Assembly (NCBI GenBank): GCA_013298265.1
Contig: JAAFHE010000141.1
Coordinates: forward strand, 1-8,095
DNA length: 8,095 nucleotides
Direction of reading: 5' to 3'
Source: Lysobacterales bacterium
Lineage (GTDB): Bacteria > Pseudomonadota > Gammaproteobacteria > Xanthomonadales > Rhodanobacteraceae
The notes below the pieces were generated by a model. That model made no database searches, was not told the origin of the DNA, and saw only the letters and a list, made by a program, of their open reading frames with translations. Of this stretch, positions 1 through 4,860 are shown one piece after another (the first letter of the stretch is position 1; the number at the start of each line of letters is the position of its first letter). The translations under genes were made by a program, and so were the position numbers.

Positions 1-554
1 CGGCGCAGGCGTCGCTCGCTGCGCCGGAGCGCTGTGAGCGCGGCCTGTGTATCCACGGTGCTCCAGTCCAGCGCGGCCAGCCGCGCATCCACTTTCGCAA
101 TACGCTGCCGACGCCTGGCGAAATCCGCATCGCGCCGCAAGGCGAGGGTCAGCACTTCGTCCCGGCGCCGGGTCGCGGCCACCAGCGACCGGGCCTGGAT
201 ATCGGCGGTGATGCCGGGATTGCCCTCCAGGCGCACCAGCGATTCCACCAGCGCCTGCGCATCCCGGACCCAGGACAGTCCACGGCAGATCCGTCGCAGT
301 TCGATATCCACCGCCGCGATCAACCTTCGCCACGGTTTCGCGCCCATGGCCAATACCGCGCGTGTCCGGCGCAAGCATTTGCGAGCCTCGTGCACGCCCT
401 CGTGCCTGTAGTCTCCGGTACGCGCCAGATGGGCTTGCGCCATGCTTAGCTGGACATGCGCAAAGCGCTGCAGGGCCAGCCCGAGCCGGATGTCGCCGGC
501 GCTTGTCCGATGATCGTGTTCCGTAACGCCGTTCGCCGCTTTCCCGAAGGTCAT
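1..554 (-). CDS. CHAD-domain protein, C-terminus cut by the window edge
   Basis: The minus strand reads open from an ATG at 554-552 to the left edge, giving 184 residues without a stop. Residues 51-66 hold the CHAD signature HEGVHEARK followed by LRRTRA, and residues 90-105 hold the second conserved block, with RGLSWVRDAQ. The rest is rich in Arg and amphipathic helices, as expected for this alpha-helical family. CHAD proteins have conserved basic residues and histidines and are known to bind inorganic polyphosphate, often at polyphosphate granules; no enzymatic role can be inferred. A GGAG Shine-Dalgarno sequence (562-565, minus strand) lies 7 bases before the ATG and supports this start. 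There is no CYTH domain in the visible N-terminal part, so this looks like a stand-alone CHAD protein. Family assignment is strong; the C-terminal half is missing. Confidence 0.85.
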   Translation of the reverse strand, partial: MTFGKAANGVTEHDHRTSAGDIRLGLALQRFAHVQLSMAQAHLARTGDYRHEGVHEARKCLRRTRAVLAMGAKPWRRLIAAVDIELRRICRGLSWVRDAQALVESLVRLEGNPGITADIQARSLVAATRRRDEVLTLALRRDADFARRRQRIAKVDARLAALDWSTVDTQAALTALRRSERRLR

Positions 555-563
555 ACGAGGTCT

Positions 564-594
564 CCGCCGGCCAGCGTAGTGGACGGGCCGGCGG
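564..594. repeat. Perfect 9-bp inverted repeat in the CHAD gene leader
   Basis: CCGCCGGCC (564-572) and GGCCGGCGG (586-594) are exact reverse complements separated by 13 bases. The inner edge overlaps the first two bases of the CHAD Shine-Dalgarno sequence, and the spacer contains the best -10 candidate (TACGCT on the minus strand, 578-573). If transcripts start upstream of 594 the repeat would fold and partly mask the ribosome site. Otherwise it could be a protein-binding site or simply a GC-rich coincidence. Confidence 0.45.
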
Positions 595-600
595 GCAGAC

Positions 601-614
601 TTGATCCAGATCAT
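601..614 (-). promoter_or_regulatory. FNR/Anr-like box upstream of the CHAD gene
   Basis: The plus strand reads TTGAT-CCAG-ATCAT, matching 9 of 10 bases of the FNR/Anr consensus TTGAT-N4-ATCAA. Its centre (607.5) is 41.5 bases upstream of the start point (about 566) expected from a weak TACGCT -10 at 578-573 on the minus strand, which is the class II activator position. There is no plus-strand gene nearby, so the CHAD gene is the likely target. The implied untranslated leader is only about a dozen bases. The match is clear; function is inferred. Confidence 0.55.
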
Positions 615-754
615 CCGAAAGGCCCCACCTACCCTGTCCGGCGCCTCCTCCGGAGCGGGCTGTCGGGCGGCCGTGCCGGTCGGAAACGGTAGGGCACGAC
701 GCAACGGGGATCGCGTGGACAGGACCGGTGCGCAGTCGATCTGCCGGGAACACA

Positions 755-791
755 GCACCGCTGCATCGACACGCGCGTATCGCAGCGGTGC
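755..791 (-). terminator. Stem-loop after the stress-protein gene
   Basis: GCACCGCTGC (755-764) and GCAGCGGTGC (782-791) form a perfect 10-bp inverted repeat around a 17-base loop. The loop can pair further (GATACGC with GCGTGTC, one G-U pair) with a small bulge. It begins about 20 bases after the stop codon of the stress-protein gene in the direction of transcription. No good U-tract follows (TGTGTTCC), so it may be a weak terminator or a 3'-end stabilising structure. Confidence 0.5.
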
Positions 792-811
792 CTGCGCTGG
801 CGGTCGCGCAG

Positions 812-1258
812 CTAGGAATCACTCCGGTAAACCAGTACCGGAATGCTGCTGTGCGTCAGCACCTTGTGCGTCTCGCTGCCAAGAAGCAAGGCCTGCACAC
901 CACGCCTGCCGTGAGACGCCATGAGAATGAGATCGCAGCCGAGCTTCTGAGCGGCGGCGATGATCTCGACGTAGACGTTGTCGCTCACGACGTACGCAGT
1001 ATCCAAGGGCACTCCTGCTGCCGCAGCGAGTGCGCGGGCATCCGCGAAGTGGAGTCCGGCCCGTGTTTCCGCGTGCTGCAGATATTCGCTGCGGGTCTCC
1101 TCGAGCATTTCGGGCTGCACCGTGAAGGTATGGAACTCGGGAGCGGCATGAAAGACGGTGACGCGCGCGCCGAGAGCACTGGCCAGGCGAATCCCGGACT
1201 CGACGGCGTGGCGTGACAAGGCCGACCCGTCCGTTGGCAACAAGAAGTGCTTGTACAT
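812..1258 (-). CDS. Universal stress protein, single UspA domain
   Basis: This gene encodes a 148-residue cytoplasmic protein with one complete Usp domain. The N-terminal strand MYKHFLLPTDGS carries the conserved Asp10 of the nucleotide site. Residues 114-128 (ASHGRRGVQALLLGS) match the ATP-binding pattern G-x2-G-x9-G-S/T, except that Ala114 replaces the first Gly, a common variant, and IPVLVYR is the usual final strand. Usp proteins are stress-induced and often bind ATP; several are part of anaerobic (Anr/FNR) regulons. The start is set by an AGGAG site (1265-1269, minus strand) 6 bases before the ATG. The frame stays open upstream, but that stretch is Arg-rich with no Usp character and is not taken as coding. 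The only promoter signal seen is the FNR-type box at 1530-1543, far upstream. A hairpin follows the stop. Confidence 0.93.
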   Translation of the reverse strand: MYKHFLLPTDGSALSRHAVESGIRLASALGARVTVFHAAPEFHTFTVQPEMLEETRSEYLQHAETRAGLHFADARALAAAAGVPLDTAYVVSDNVYVEIIAAAQKLGCDLILMASHGRRGVQALLLGSETHKVLTHSSIPVLVYRSDS

Positions 1259-1529
1259 GGTGGTCTCCTGTGGGGTTGGGTGCATGCGGTCGCGCCGCCT
1301 GCTCATGCGACGGCGCGCCGATGCAGGTCCGGATGGGTGCAGGTGCTCAGGGCGCACCGCGCTAGGCCGTCGAGTACAACGCCTGCAGCGTACGAAGGCG
1401 GATGCCCGCAATGGCAGCACCGTCGAACGAAGGAGTTCACGGAATGGGCAGCCAATCGGATCGTTCTCACGGCGTACGCGGAGCTGTCTGGACGACTGCT
1501 CCAGTGTCCCGCTGCGGCGGTGCGCGACG
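1259..1529 (-). other. Gene-free upstream region / putative long leader of the stress-protein gene
   Basis: These 271 bases hold no convincing gene. Apart from the AGGAG ribosome site (1265-1269, minus strand), the only signal is a possible -10, GACACT at 1508-1503 on the minus strand, placed 21 bases after the FNR-type box. If that promoter is real, the transcript would carry an untranslated leader of about 240 bases. A 55-codon GTG-initiated frame (1470-1303, minus) ending at an in-frame upstream ATG of the stress-protein gene has no ribosome site and no recognisable domain. Confidence 0.4.
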
Positions 1530-1543
1530 TTGATTTGCATCAA
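1530..1543 (-). promoter_or_regulatory. Perfect FNR/Anr box, probably for the stress-protein gene
   Basis: TTGAT-TTGC-ATCAA matches the FNR/Anr consensus TTGAT-N4-ATCAA at all ten defined bases. On the minus strand a GACACT hexamer (1508-1503) follows after 21 bases, which puts the box centre about 40.5 bases before the expected start point near 1496. The site lies about 100 bases beyond the end of the ArsR-family gene, and the only gene downstream in a sensible direction is the stress-protein gene. Anr/FNR, Dnr and Crp-type proteins bind overlapping sequences, so the exact regulator is open. Confidence 0.65.
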
Positions 1544-1590
1544 GAGCGCATGAGATCGCTCGCCGCGACGCCCAGGATCGCGCCGCCGCC

Positions 1591-1626
1591 AGCGCCGGCA
1601 CATCCGGCATCAGTTCAGCCGGCGCT
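1591..1626 (-). terminator. Stem-loop after the ArsR-family gene
   Basis: AGCGCCGGC (1591-1599) and GCCGGCGCT (1618-1626) are perfect reverse complements with an 18-base loop. The structure begins 17 bases after the stop of the minus-strand repressor gene. It lacks a U-tract, so termination is plausible but unproven. Its size and position resemble the stem-loop at 755-791. Confidence 0.45.
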
Positions 1627-1643
1627 ACGCCGCGGGAATGCCT

Positions 1644-1973
1644 TCATTTCCGGTCGCCGCAATACGCGGCATGCAACACCTCGATGATGCGCTGGGCCGG
1701 GCCCTCCGGCAGCGAATAGATGACGCTCTGCGCATCGCGGCGGGTGGACACCAGCCCGTCCTCCCGCAGCACCGCCAGATGTTGAGAGAGCGCCGACTGG
1801 CTCAGATCGAGCAGGCCGTTGAGCTCGCCAACGGTGCGCTCACCATCGGCAAGCAGGCACAGGATCATCAGCCGCTTCTCGTTGGCCAGCGCCTTGAGCA
1901 GGCGCGACGCCTCCGCTGCATGCGCATTCATCTGATTTGCAGTGGATCGGGAGCGCGTAACACGGCGCGTCAT
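1644..1973 (-). CDS. ArsR-family repressor of the BigR/SqrR persulfide-sensing type
   Basis: This is a 109-residue winged-helix DNA-binding protein. The recognition region ELNGLLDLSQSALSQHLAVLR (residues 50-70) is the ArsR helix-turn-helix, and REDGLVSTRRDAQSVIYSL (70-88) is the beta-wing. Cys39 (in RLMILCLL) and Cys105 (in HAAYCGDRK) are 66 residues apart, the spacing of the redox-active pair in BigR and SqrR, which form a di- or polysulfide bond with reactive sulfur and then release DNA. No ArsR-type CxC metal site is seen in the recognition helix. The start at 1973 is chosen because a strong GGGAGGG site lies 5 bases upstream; the internal ATG at 1931, used by a 95-residue form, has only a poor one. 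The gene is divergent from sqr, so it most likely represses the sqr operon and itself. bigR or sqrR would be a fair name. Confidence 0.85.
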   Translation of the reverse strand: MTRRVTRSRSTANQMNAHAAEASRLLKALANEKRLMILCLLADGERTVGELNGLLDLSQSALSQHLAVLREDGLVSTRRDAQSVIYSLPEGPAQRIIEVLHAAYCGDRK

Positions 1974-1978
1974 CAGTT

Positions 1979-1985
1979 CCCTCCC
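1979..1985 (-). promoter_or_regulatory. Ribosome site that selects the repressor start
   Basis: The minus strand reads GGGAGGG 5 bases before the ATG at 1973. The next in-frame ATG (1931) is preceded only by weakly matching sequence, so the longer 109-residue product, with a basic N-terminal tail (TRRVTRSRS), is preferred. Confidence 0.65.
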
Positions 1986-2095
1986 ACGCGCAGATGGATG
2001 TGCGGCCGTGTTCCGCCGCTGCCTGGCGACATGATGCCACCCCCAAGCCCTACAAGCGACGGTGCGGGAACGGACCGCGGCATGGCAGGCCACAA

Positions 2096-2133
2096 AATAT
2101 TAGTTGACTCTAATATTAGGCGCTTCTAATATC
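2096..2133. promoter_or_regulatory. Putative persulfide-repressor operator with three half-sites
   Basis: AATATTAG (2096-2103) and CTAATATT (2110-2117) form a perfect 8-6-8 inverted repeat. AATATTAG (2112-2119) and CTAATATC (2126-2133) form a second one with one mismatch and the same 6-base spacer. They share the palindrome CTAATATTAG (2110-2119), so the half-site recurs every 16 bases. This is the only A/T-rich stretch in the divergent region and it covers the sqr promoter. BigR-type repressors are known to bind A/T-rich imperfect palindromes; that this is the site of the adjacent regulator is inferred. Confidence 0.75.
2104..2132 (+). promoter_or_regulatory. Sigma-70 promoter P1 of the sqr operon
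   Basis: TTGACT (2104-2109, 5 of 6 to the -35 consensus) is followed after exactly 17 bases by TAATAT (2127-2132, 4 of 6 to TATAAT), predicting a start near 2139. The -35 fills the spacer of the first inverted repeat and the -10 lies in the third half-site, so a bound repressor would exclude RNA polymerase. Confidence 0.65.
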
Positions 2134-2135
2134 AA
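2107..2135 (-). promoter_or_regulatory. Possible promoter of the repressor gene
   Basis: On the minus strand TTGATA (2135-2130) and TAGAGT (2112-2107) are spaced by 17 bases (5 of 6 and 4 of 6 consensus matches). This would give a leader of about 125 bases before the repressor ATG and put both divergent promoters under the same operator. The minus-strand -10 is weak. Confidence 0.4.
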
Positions 2136-2159
2136 TCACACACCGCGGCACAGGCCCGC

Positions 2160-2173
2160 TTGACCTGCATCAA
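2160..2173 (+). promoter_or_regulatory. FNR/Anr/Dnr-like box upstream of sqr
   Basis: TTGAC-CTGC-ATCAA matches 9 of 10 bases of TTGAT-N4-ATCAA. A GACAGT hexamer (2195-2200) follows after 21 bases, the same geometry as at the stress-protein box, predicting a second start near 2207 that lies just upstream of the sqr ribosome site. The box lies at about +22 to +35 relative to P1, so alternatively it could affect P1 elongation or be used only when P1 is silent. Confidence 0.5.
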
Positions 2174-2178
2174 TACGG

Positions 2179-2193
2179 CACCTGACCCAGGTG
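2179..2193. repeat. CACCTG-ACC-CAGGTG inverted repeat in the sqr leader
   Basis: A perfect 6-bp inverted repeat with a 3-base loop lies between the FNR-like box and the putative second -10. It could form a small hairpin in the P1 transcript or be a binding site. It is short, so chance is possible. Confidence 0.35.
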
Positions 2194-2214
2194 GGACAGT
2201 GAGGTTTACTCCAC

Positions 2215-2220
2215 AAGGAG
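2215..2220 (+). promoter_or_regulatory. Ribosome site that selects the sqr start
   Basis: AAGGAG lies 7 bases before the ATG at 2228 but only 1 base before the in-frame ATG at 2222. The spacing excludes the upstream ATG and fixes the product as beginning MARILIIGAG. Confidence 0.85.
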
Positions 2221-2227
2221 AATGCGC

Positions 2228-3511
2228 ATGGCCAGAATTCTGATCATTGGCGCGGGACTGGCCGGAATGAGCGCCGCCTATGAATTGCGCGAAACGCTCG
2301 GCACGGAGCATGTGATCACCGTCCTGGGCAACGGCGAGCGATTCAGCTTCACTCCGTCCAACCCGTGGCTCGCGGTAGGCTGGCGCAAGTCCGAGGAATT
2401 CACCCTCGATGCAGGCACGTACCTGGCCAAGAAAGACATCGGATTCATTCCGCATGCGGCCGTTCAGATCGACGCGACCAGCAACACCGTCGTTGTCGAC
2501 GGCGGCGAGCGCTTCAGCTACGACTACCTGCTGATCTGCACCGGCCCCAAGCTCGCGTTCGAGGAAATTCCGGGCAGCGACCCGGCCGATGGCACCGCGC
2601 ATTCGGTTTGCACCACGCCGCACGCACAGCAGGCCTGGACGGCGTATCAGCGGTTCCTGGAAAACCCGGGGCCGGTGCTGATCGGCGCCGTGCAAGGCGC
2701 GAGTTGTTTTGGACCCGCCTACGAATTTGCCTTGATCCTCGACGCCGATCTGCGCAAGCGCAAGTTGCGAGATCGCGTACCGATGACGTTCGTGACCAGC
2801 GAGCCCTACATCGGACACATGGGCCTCGGCGGCGTCGGGGACTCGAAGGGACTGATGGAATCGGAGTTCCGTCAACGCCACATCAAGTGGATCACCAACG
2901 CAAAAGTCGCCGAGGTCCGCCCGGGAGAAGCGCGCGTCATCGAGCACGATGACGGCGCGCAACCCAGGCACGAGCACGTGCTGCCGTTCGGATACGCGAT
3001 GCTGGTTCCGGCATTCAAGGGCGTCGACGCGGTGGCGGCGGTCGAAGGCCTGTGCAATCCGCGCGGATTCGTCCTTGTCGACAAACATCAGCGCAGCCCG
3101 AAGTACCCCCGCATCTTTGCCGCCGGCGTGTGCATTGCCATACCGCCCGTGGAAAGCACGCCGATCCCGACCGGGGCACCGAAGACCGGATTCATGATTG
3201 AGTCGATGGTGACGACGATTGTGCACAACATCGCCGCGGAACTGAACGGTGAGACAGCCGACTTCGAGGGCACATGGAACGCCGTGTGCCTGGCCGACAT
3301 GGGCGACAGCGGGGTGGCCTTCGTGGCGCTGCCGCAGATGCCGCCGCGCAACGTCACCTGGGCCAGGAAGGGCAAGTGGGTACACCTGGCAAAAGTCGCT
3401 TTCGAGAAATATTTCCTTTTCAAGATGCGCCACGGAACGTCAGAGCCGATCTACGAGAAGTACGTAATGAAGGCTCTCGGCATCGAGCGACTCAAGCATG
3501 ACCGGCATTGA
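2228..3511 (+). CDS. sqr: Sulfide:quinone oxidoreductase
   Basis: This is a 427-residue membrane-associated flavoprotein that oxidises sulfide to polysulfide or sulfane sulfur and passes electrons through FAD to the quinone pool. The N-terminal Rossmann motif GAGLAG (residues 8-13) binds FAD. The catalytic cysteines of the family are present: Cys128 (VCTTPHA), Cys160 (GASCFGPAYEF) and Cys354 (NAVCLADMGD), almost at the positions known for the Acidithiobacillus ferrooxidans enzyme (128, 160, 356). His132 and His197 match the conserved histidines near its active site. IPTGAPKTGFMIESM is the usual quinone/FAD-side segment, and the C-terminal amphipathic region (VHLAKVAFEKYF, then KMRHGTSEP) is the typical membrane anchor. 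The gene is full length, with no transmembrane helix. It is the first gene of the operon, divergent from the persulfide-type repressor, and is probably induced by sulfide or polysulfide and perhaps low oxygen. A flavocytochrome c or NDH-2 is excluded by the cysteine set. Confidence 0.95.
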   Translation: MARILIIGAGLAGMSAAYELRETLGTEHVITVLGNGERFSFTPSNPWLAVGWRKSEEFTLDAGTYLAKKDIGFIPHAAVQIDATSNTVVVDGGERFSYDYLLICTGPKLAFEEIPGSDPADGTAHSVCTTPHAQQAWTAYQRFLENPGPVLIGAVQGASCFGPAYEFALILDADLRKRKLRDRVPMTFVTSEPYIGHMGLGGVGDSKGLMESEFRQRHIKWITNAKVAEVRPGEARVIEHDDGAQPRHEHVLPFGYAMLVPAFKGVDAVAAVEGLCNPRGFVLVDKHQRSPKYPRIFAAGVCIAIPPVESTPIPTGAPKTGFMIESMVTTIVHNIAAELNGETADFEGTWNAVCLADMGDSGVAFVALPQMPPRNVTWARKGKWVHLAKVAFEKYFLFKMRHGTSEPIYEKYVMKALGIERLKHDRH

Positions 3512-3545
3512 ACCTTCCACCCTTTGGCCACAACAGGAGAACCCC

Positions 3546-3761
3546 ATGAATCTGGACCGAGCCGTACTGGCGTTTGCCGGCGTGATGGTCTTGCTCAGCG
3601 TCGCGCTGACGCAATTCGTTTCGCCCTGGTGGTGGCTGCTGACGGCCTTTGTAGGCCTCAACCTGCTGCAGTCGAGCTTCACCGGCTTCTGCCCTGCCGC
3701 GATGGTCCTGCGCAAGCTGGGCATGGGCCGGGGAATGCCGGCCGGCTGCGGATTCAAGTGA
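3546..3761 (+). CDS. DUF2892 (YgaP-like transmembrane) small membrane protein
   Basis: This gene encodes a 71-residue inner-membrane protein with two hydrophobic helices, about residues 7-25 and 28-44, followed by the family motif TGFCP (Cys49 at the membrane edge) and a short basic tail with a second Cys (PAGCGF). DUF2892 units occur alone or as the membrane part of YgaP, a rhodanese whose E. coli gene neighbours the BigR-like regulator gene ygaV, so the combination with a BigR-type repressor and sqr fits sulfur metabolism. The rhodanese domain itself is absent here. Its role is unknown; holding or passing sulfane sulfur by Cys49 is only a guess. AGGAG (3535-3539) stands 6 bases before the ATG, which argues against the in-frame upstream ATG at 3498 inside the end of sqr. 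The gene lies 34 bases after sqr, in the same operon. Confidence 0.85.
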   Translation: MNLDRAVLAFAGVMVLLSVALTQFVSPWWWLLTAFVGLNLLQSSFTGFCPAAMVLRKLGMGRGMPAGCGFK

Positions 3762-3780
3762 ACGGCGGCAGGAGCGAATC

Positions 3781-3787
3781 GAGGTGA
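3781..3787 (+). promoter_or_regulatory. Ribosome site that selects the adaptor start
   Basis: GAGGTGA matches the 16S anti-Shine-Dalgarno complement over seven bases and lies 5 bases before the ATG at 3793. A GTG at 3784 in the same frame overlaps this site and has AGGAG (3770-3774) 9 bases upstream, so a product three residues longer cannot be excluded. Confidence 0.55.
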
Positions 3788-3792
3788 GGCGC

Positions 3793-4860
3793 ATGCGCGC
3801 AATGCTCGTTGCAAGCTTGGCACTGGTGCTCAGTGCCTGCGGCACTGACCGGAAAGCGGCCGAACTGCCGCCGCTGCGTGAGCTGGCCACGATAACCATA
3901 CGGGCTGCCGGCACCGATCGGGGCCGCACCTGGGACGGCGTGATCGAGGCGGTACAGCGTGCCGACCTTTCGGCGCAGACGGCTGGGCGCGTGGCCGGTG
4001 TCGACGCCGACGTCAACGACCACGTCCCTGCCGACGCGGTTCTGCTGCGTCTCACCGCGGTCGAGCAGCAGGCGGGCGCGAATGTCGCGCGTGCCCAGTT
4101 GCACGCCGCCACGGCAGCGGCCGCAGAAGCCGAAGCCACGCTGACGCGCTATTCCGCACTCGCGGCAAAACAGATGGTGTCCCGCCTGCAGATCGATCAG
4201 CTACGCGCAACACGCGACAGCGCCGTGGCTGCCCGCGATGCGGCGCACGCTCAGCTCCTGCAGGCCGAGCAGCAGATGAATTACACCGTGGTGCGCGCGC
4301 CCTTCGCCGGCGTGATCAGTTCACGCCATGTCGAGCCCGGCGAGAGCATCGCTGTCGGACAGGCGCTGATATCGCTCTACTCGCCCGGCGCATTGCGCAT
4401 TCAGGTGCAGGTGCCGCAGTCGGAAGCGGACGCCATCGGGGCCTTGAAGCGCGCGCAAGTGCGGCTGGCCGATGGGCGAAGCATCGACGCTGCGGAGGTC
4501 GCTGTGTTCCCCTCCGCCGACCCGGCCACCCACAGCGTCACGGTTCGCGTCGTTCTGCCCGAACTGGCCGATCCGCCGCGGCCGGGCGCCACGGCAAAGG
4601 TCGTTTTCGCCGTCCAGGGCGCTGCCCCTGTCGTGCAGATTCCACCGAGCGCACTGGTGCAGCGCGGCGAGGTCAGCGGCGTCTATGTCCTGGACGGAAA
4701 CCGGCTGTACCTGCGTCAGCTACGCCTCGGGACACGGACGGACGGACAGGTAGATGTCCTGGCAGGCCTCGCGGAGGGCGAAAAAGTCGCCGCGGATCCC
4801 GTTGCAGCGCTGCAGGCGTTGGTTGCTCAGCGCAAGGCGGCAGGGCAATCCAGTGAGTGA
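3793..4860 (+). CDS. RND efflux periplasmic adaptor (membrane fusion protein), lipoprotein
   Basis: This is a 355-residue HlyD/AcrA-type adaptor. Residues 1-16 form a short lipoprotein signal ending in the lipobox LSAC, so the mature protein starts at Cys16 and is anchored by lipid in the inner membrane facing the periplasm. The first half of the lipoyl-like domain is at about 58-88 (LSAQTAGRVAGV), an Ala-rich alpha-hairpin at about 92-162, and the second lipoyl half at 163-195 with the family hallmark YTVVRAPFAGVIS. A beta-barrel follows (about 200-275) and a membrane-proximal domain with IPPSALVQRGEVSGVYVL at about 283-300. It should bridge the RND permease encoded next to an outer-membrane channel not seen here. 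It starts 31 bases after the DUF2892 gene and its last 8 bases overlap the permease gene. Substrate is not readable from the adaptor; nothing suggests the His-rich metal-binding N-terminus of heavy-metal adaptors. Confidence 0.93.
   Translation: MRAMLVASLALVLSACGTDRKAAELPPLRELATITIRAAGTDRGRTWDGVIEAVQRADLSAQTAGRVAGVDADVNDHVPADAVLLRLTAVEQQAGANVARAQLHAATAAAAEAEATLTRYSALAAKQMVSRLQIDQLRATRDSAVAARDAAHAQLLQAEQQMNYTVVRAPFAGVISSRHVEPGESIAVGQALISLYSPGALRIQVQVPQSEADAIGALKRAQVRLADGRSIDAAEVAVFPSADPATHSVTVRVVLPELADPPRPGATAKVVFAVQGAAPVVQIPPSALVQRGEVSGVYVLDGNRLYLRQLRLGTRTDGQVDVLAGLAEGEKVAADPVAALQALVAQRKAAGQSSE

Noticed and set aside
34..411. Plus-strand 125-codon frame at the left edge
   Set aside because: It is rich in Ser, Arg and Ala and lies opposite the CHAD gene, which has conserved motifs and a ribosome site.
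728..1216. Plus-strand 162-codon frame across the stress-protein gene
   Set aside because: It is antisense to a clear Usp domain, with no ribosome site or known motif.
1303..1470. Minus-strand 55-codon GTG frame with a Cys-rich stretch (CCHCGH) ending at a TGA that overlaps an upstream in-frame ATG of the stress-protein gene
   Set aside because: No ribosome site precedes the GTG, the Cys/His spacing is not a known zinc motif, and such short frames are expected by chance in GC-rich DNA.
1259..1603. N-terminal extension of the stress protein upstream of its ATG at 1258
   Set aside because: The frame is open but encodes Arg-rich sequence without Usp features. The AGGAG site 6 bases before 1258 and the usual Usp N-terminus fix the start there.
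1638..2129. Plus-strand 163-codon frame across the repressor gene
   Set aside because: It is antisense to the ArsR-family gene, has no domain, and its end lies in the operator.
2132..3433. Open frame of 433 codons on the minus strand opposite sqr
   Set aside because: It overlaps a full-length, motif-complete sqr and even runs into the divergent control region. Composition is that of a GC-rich shadow, without a recognisable domain.
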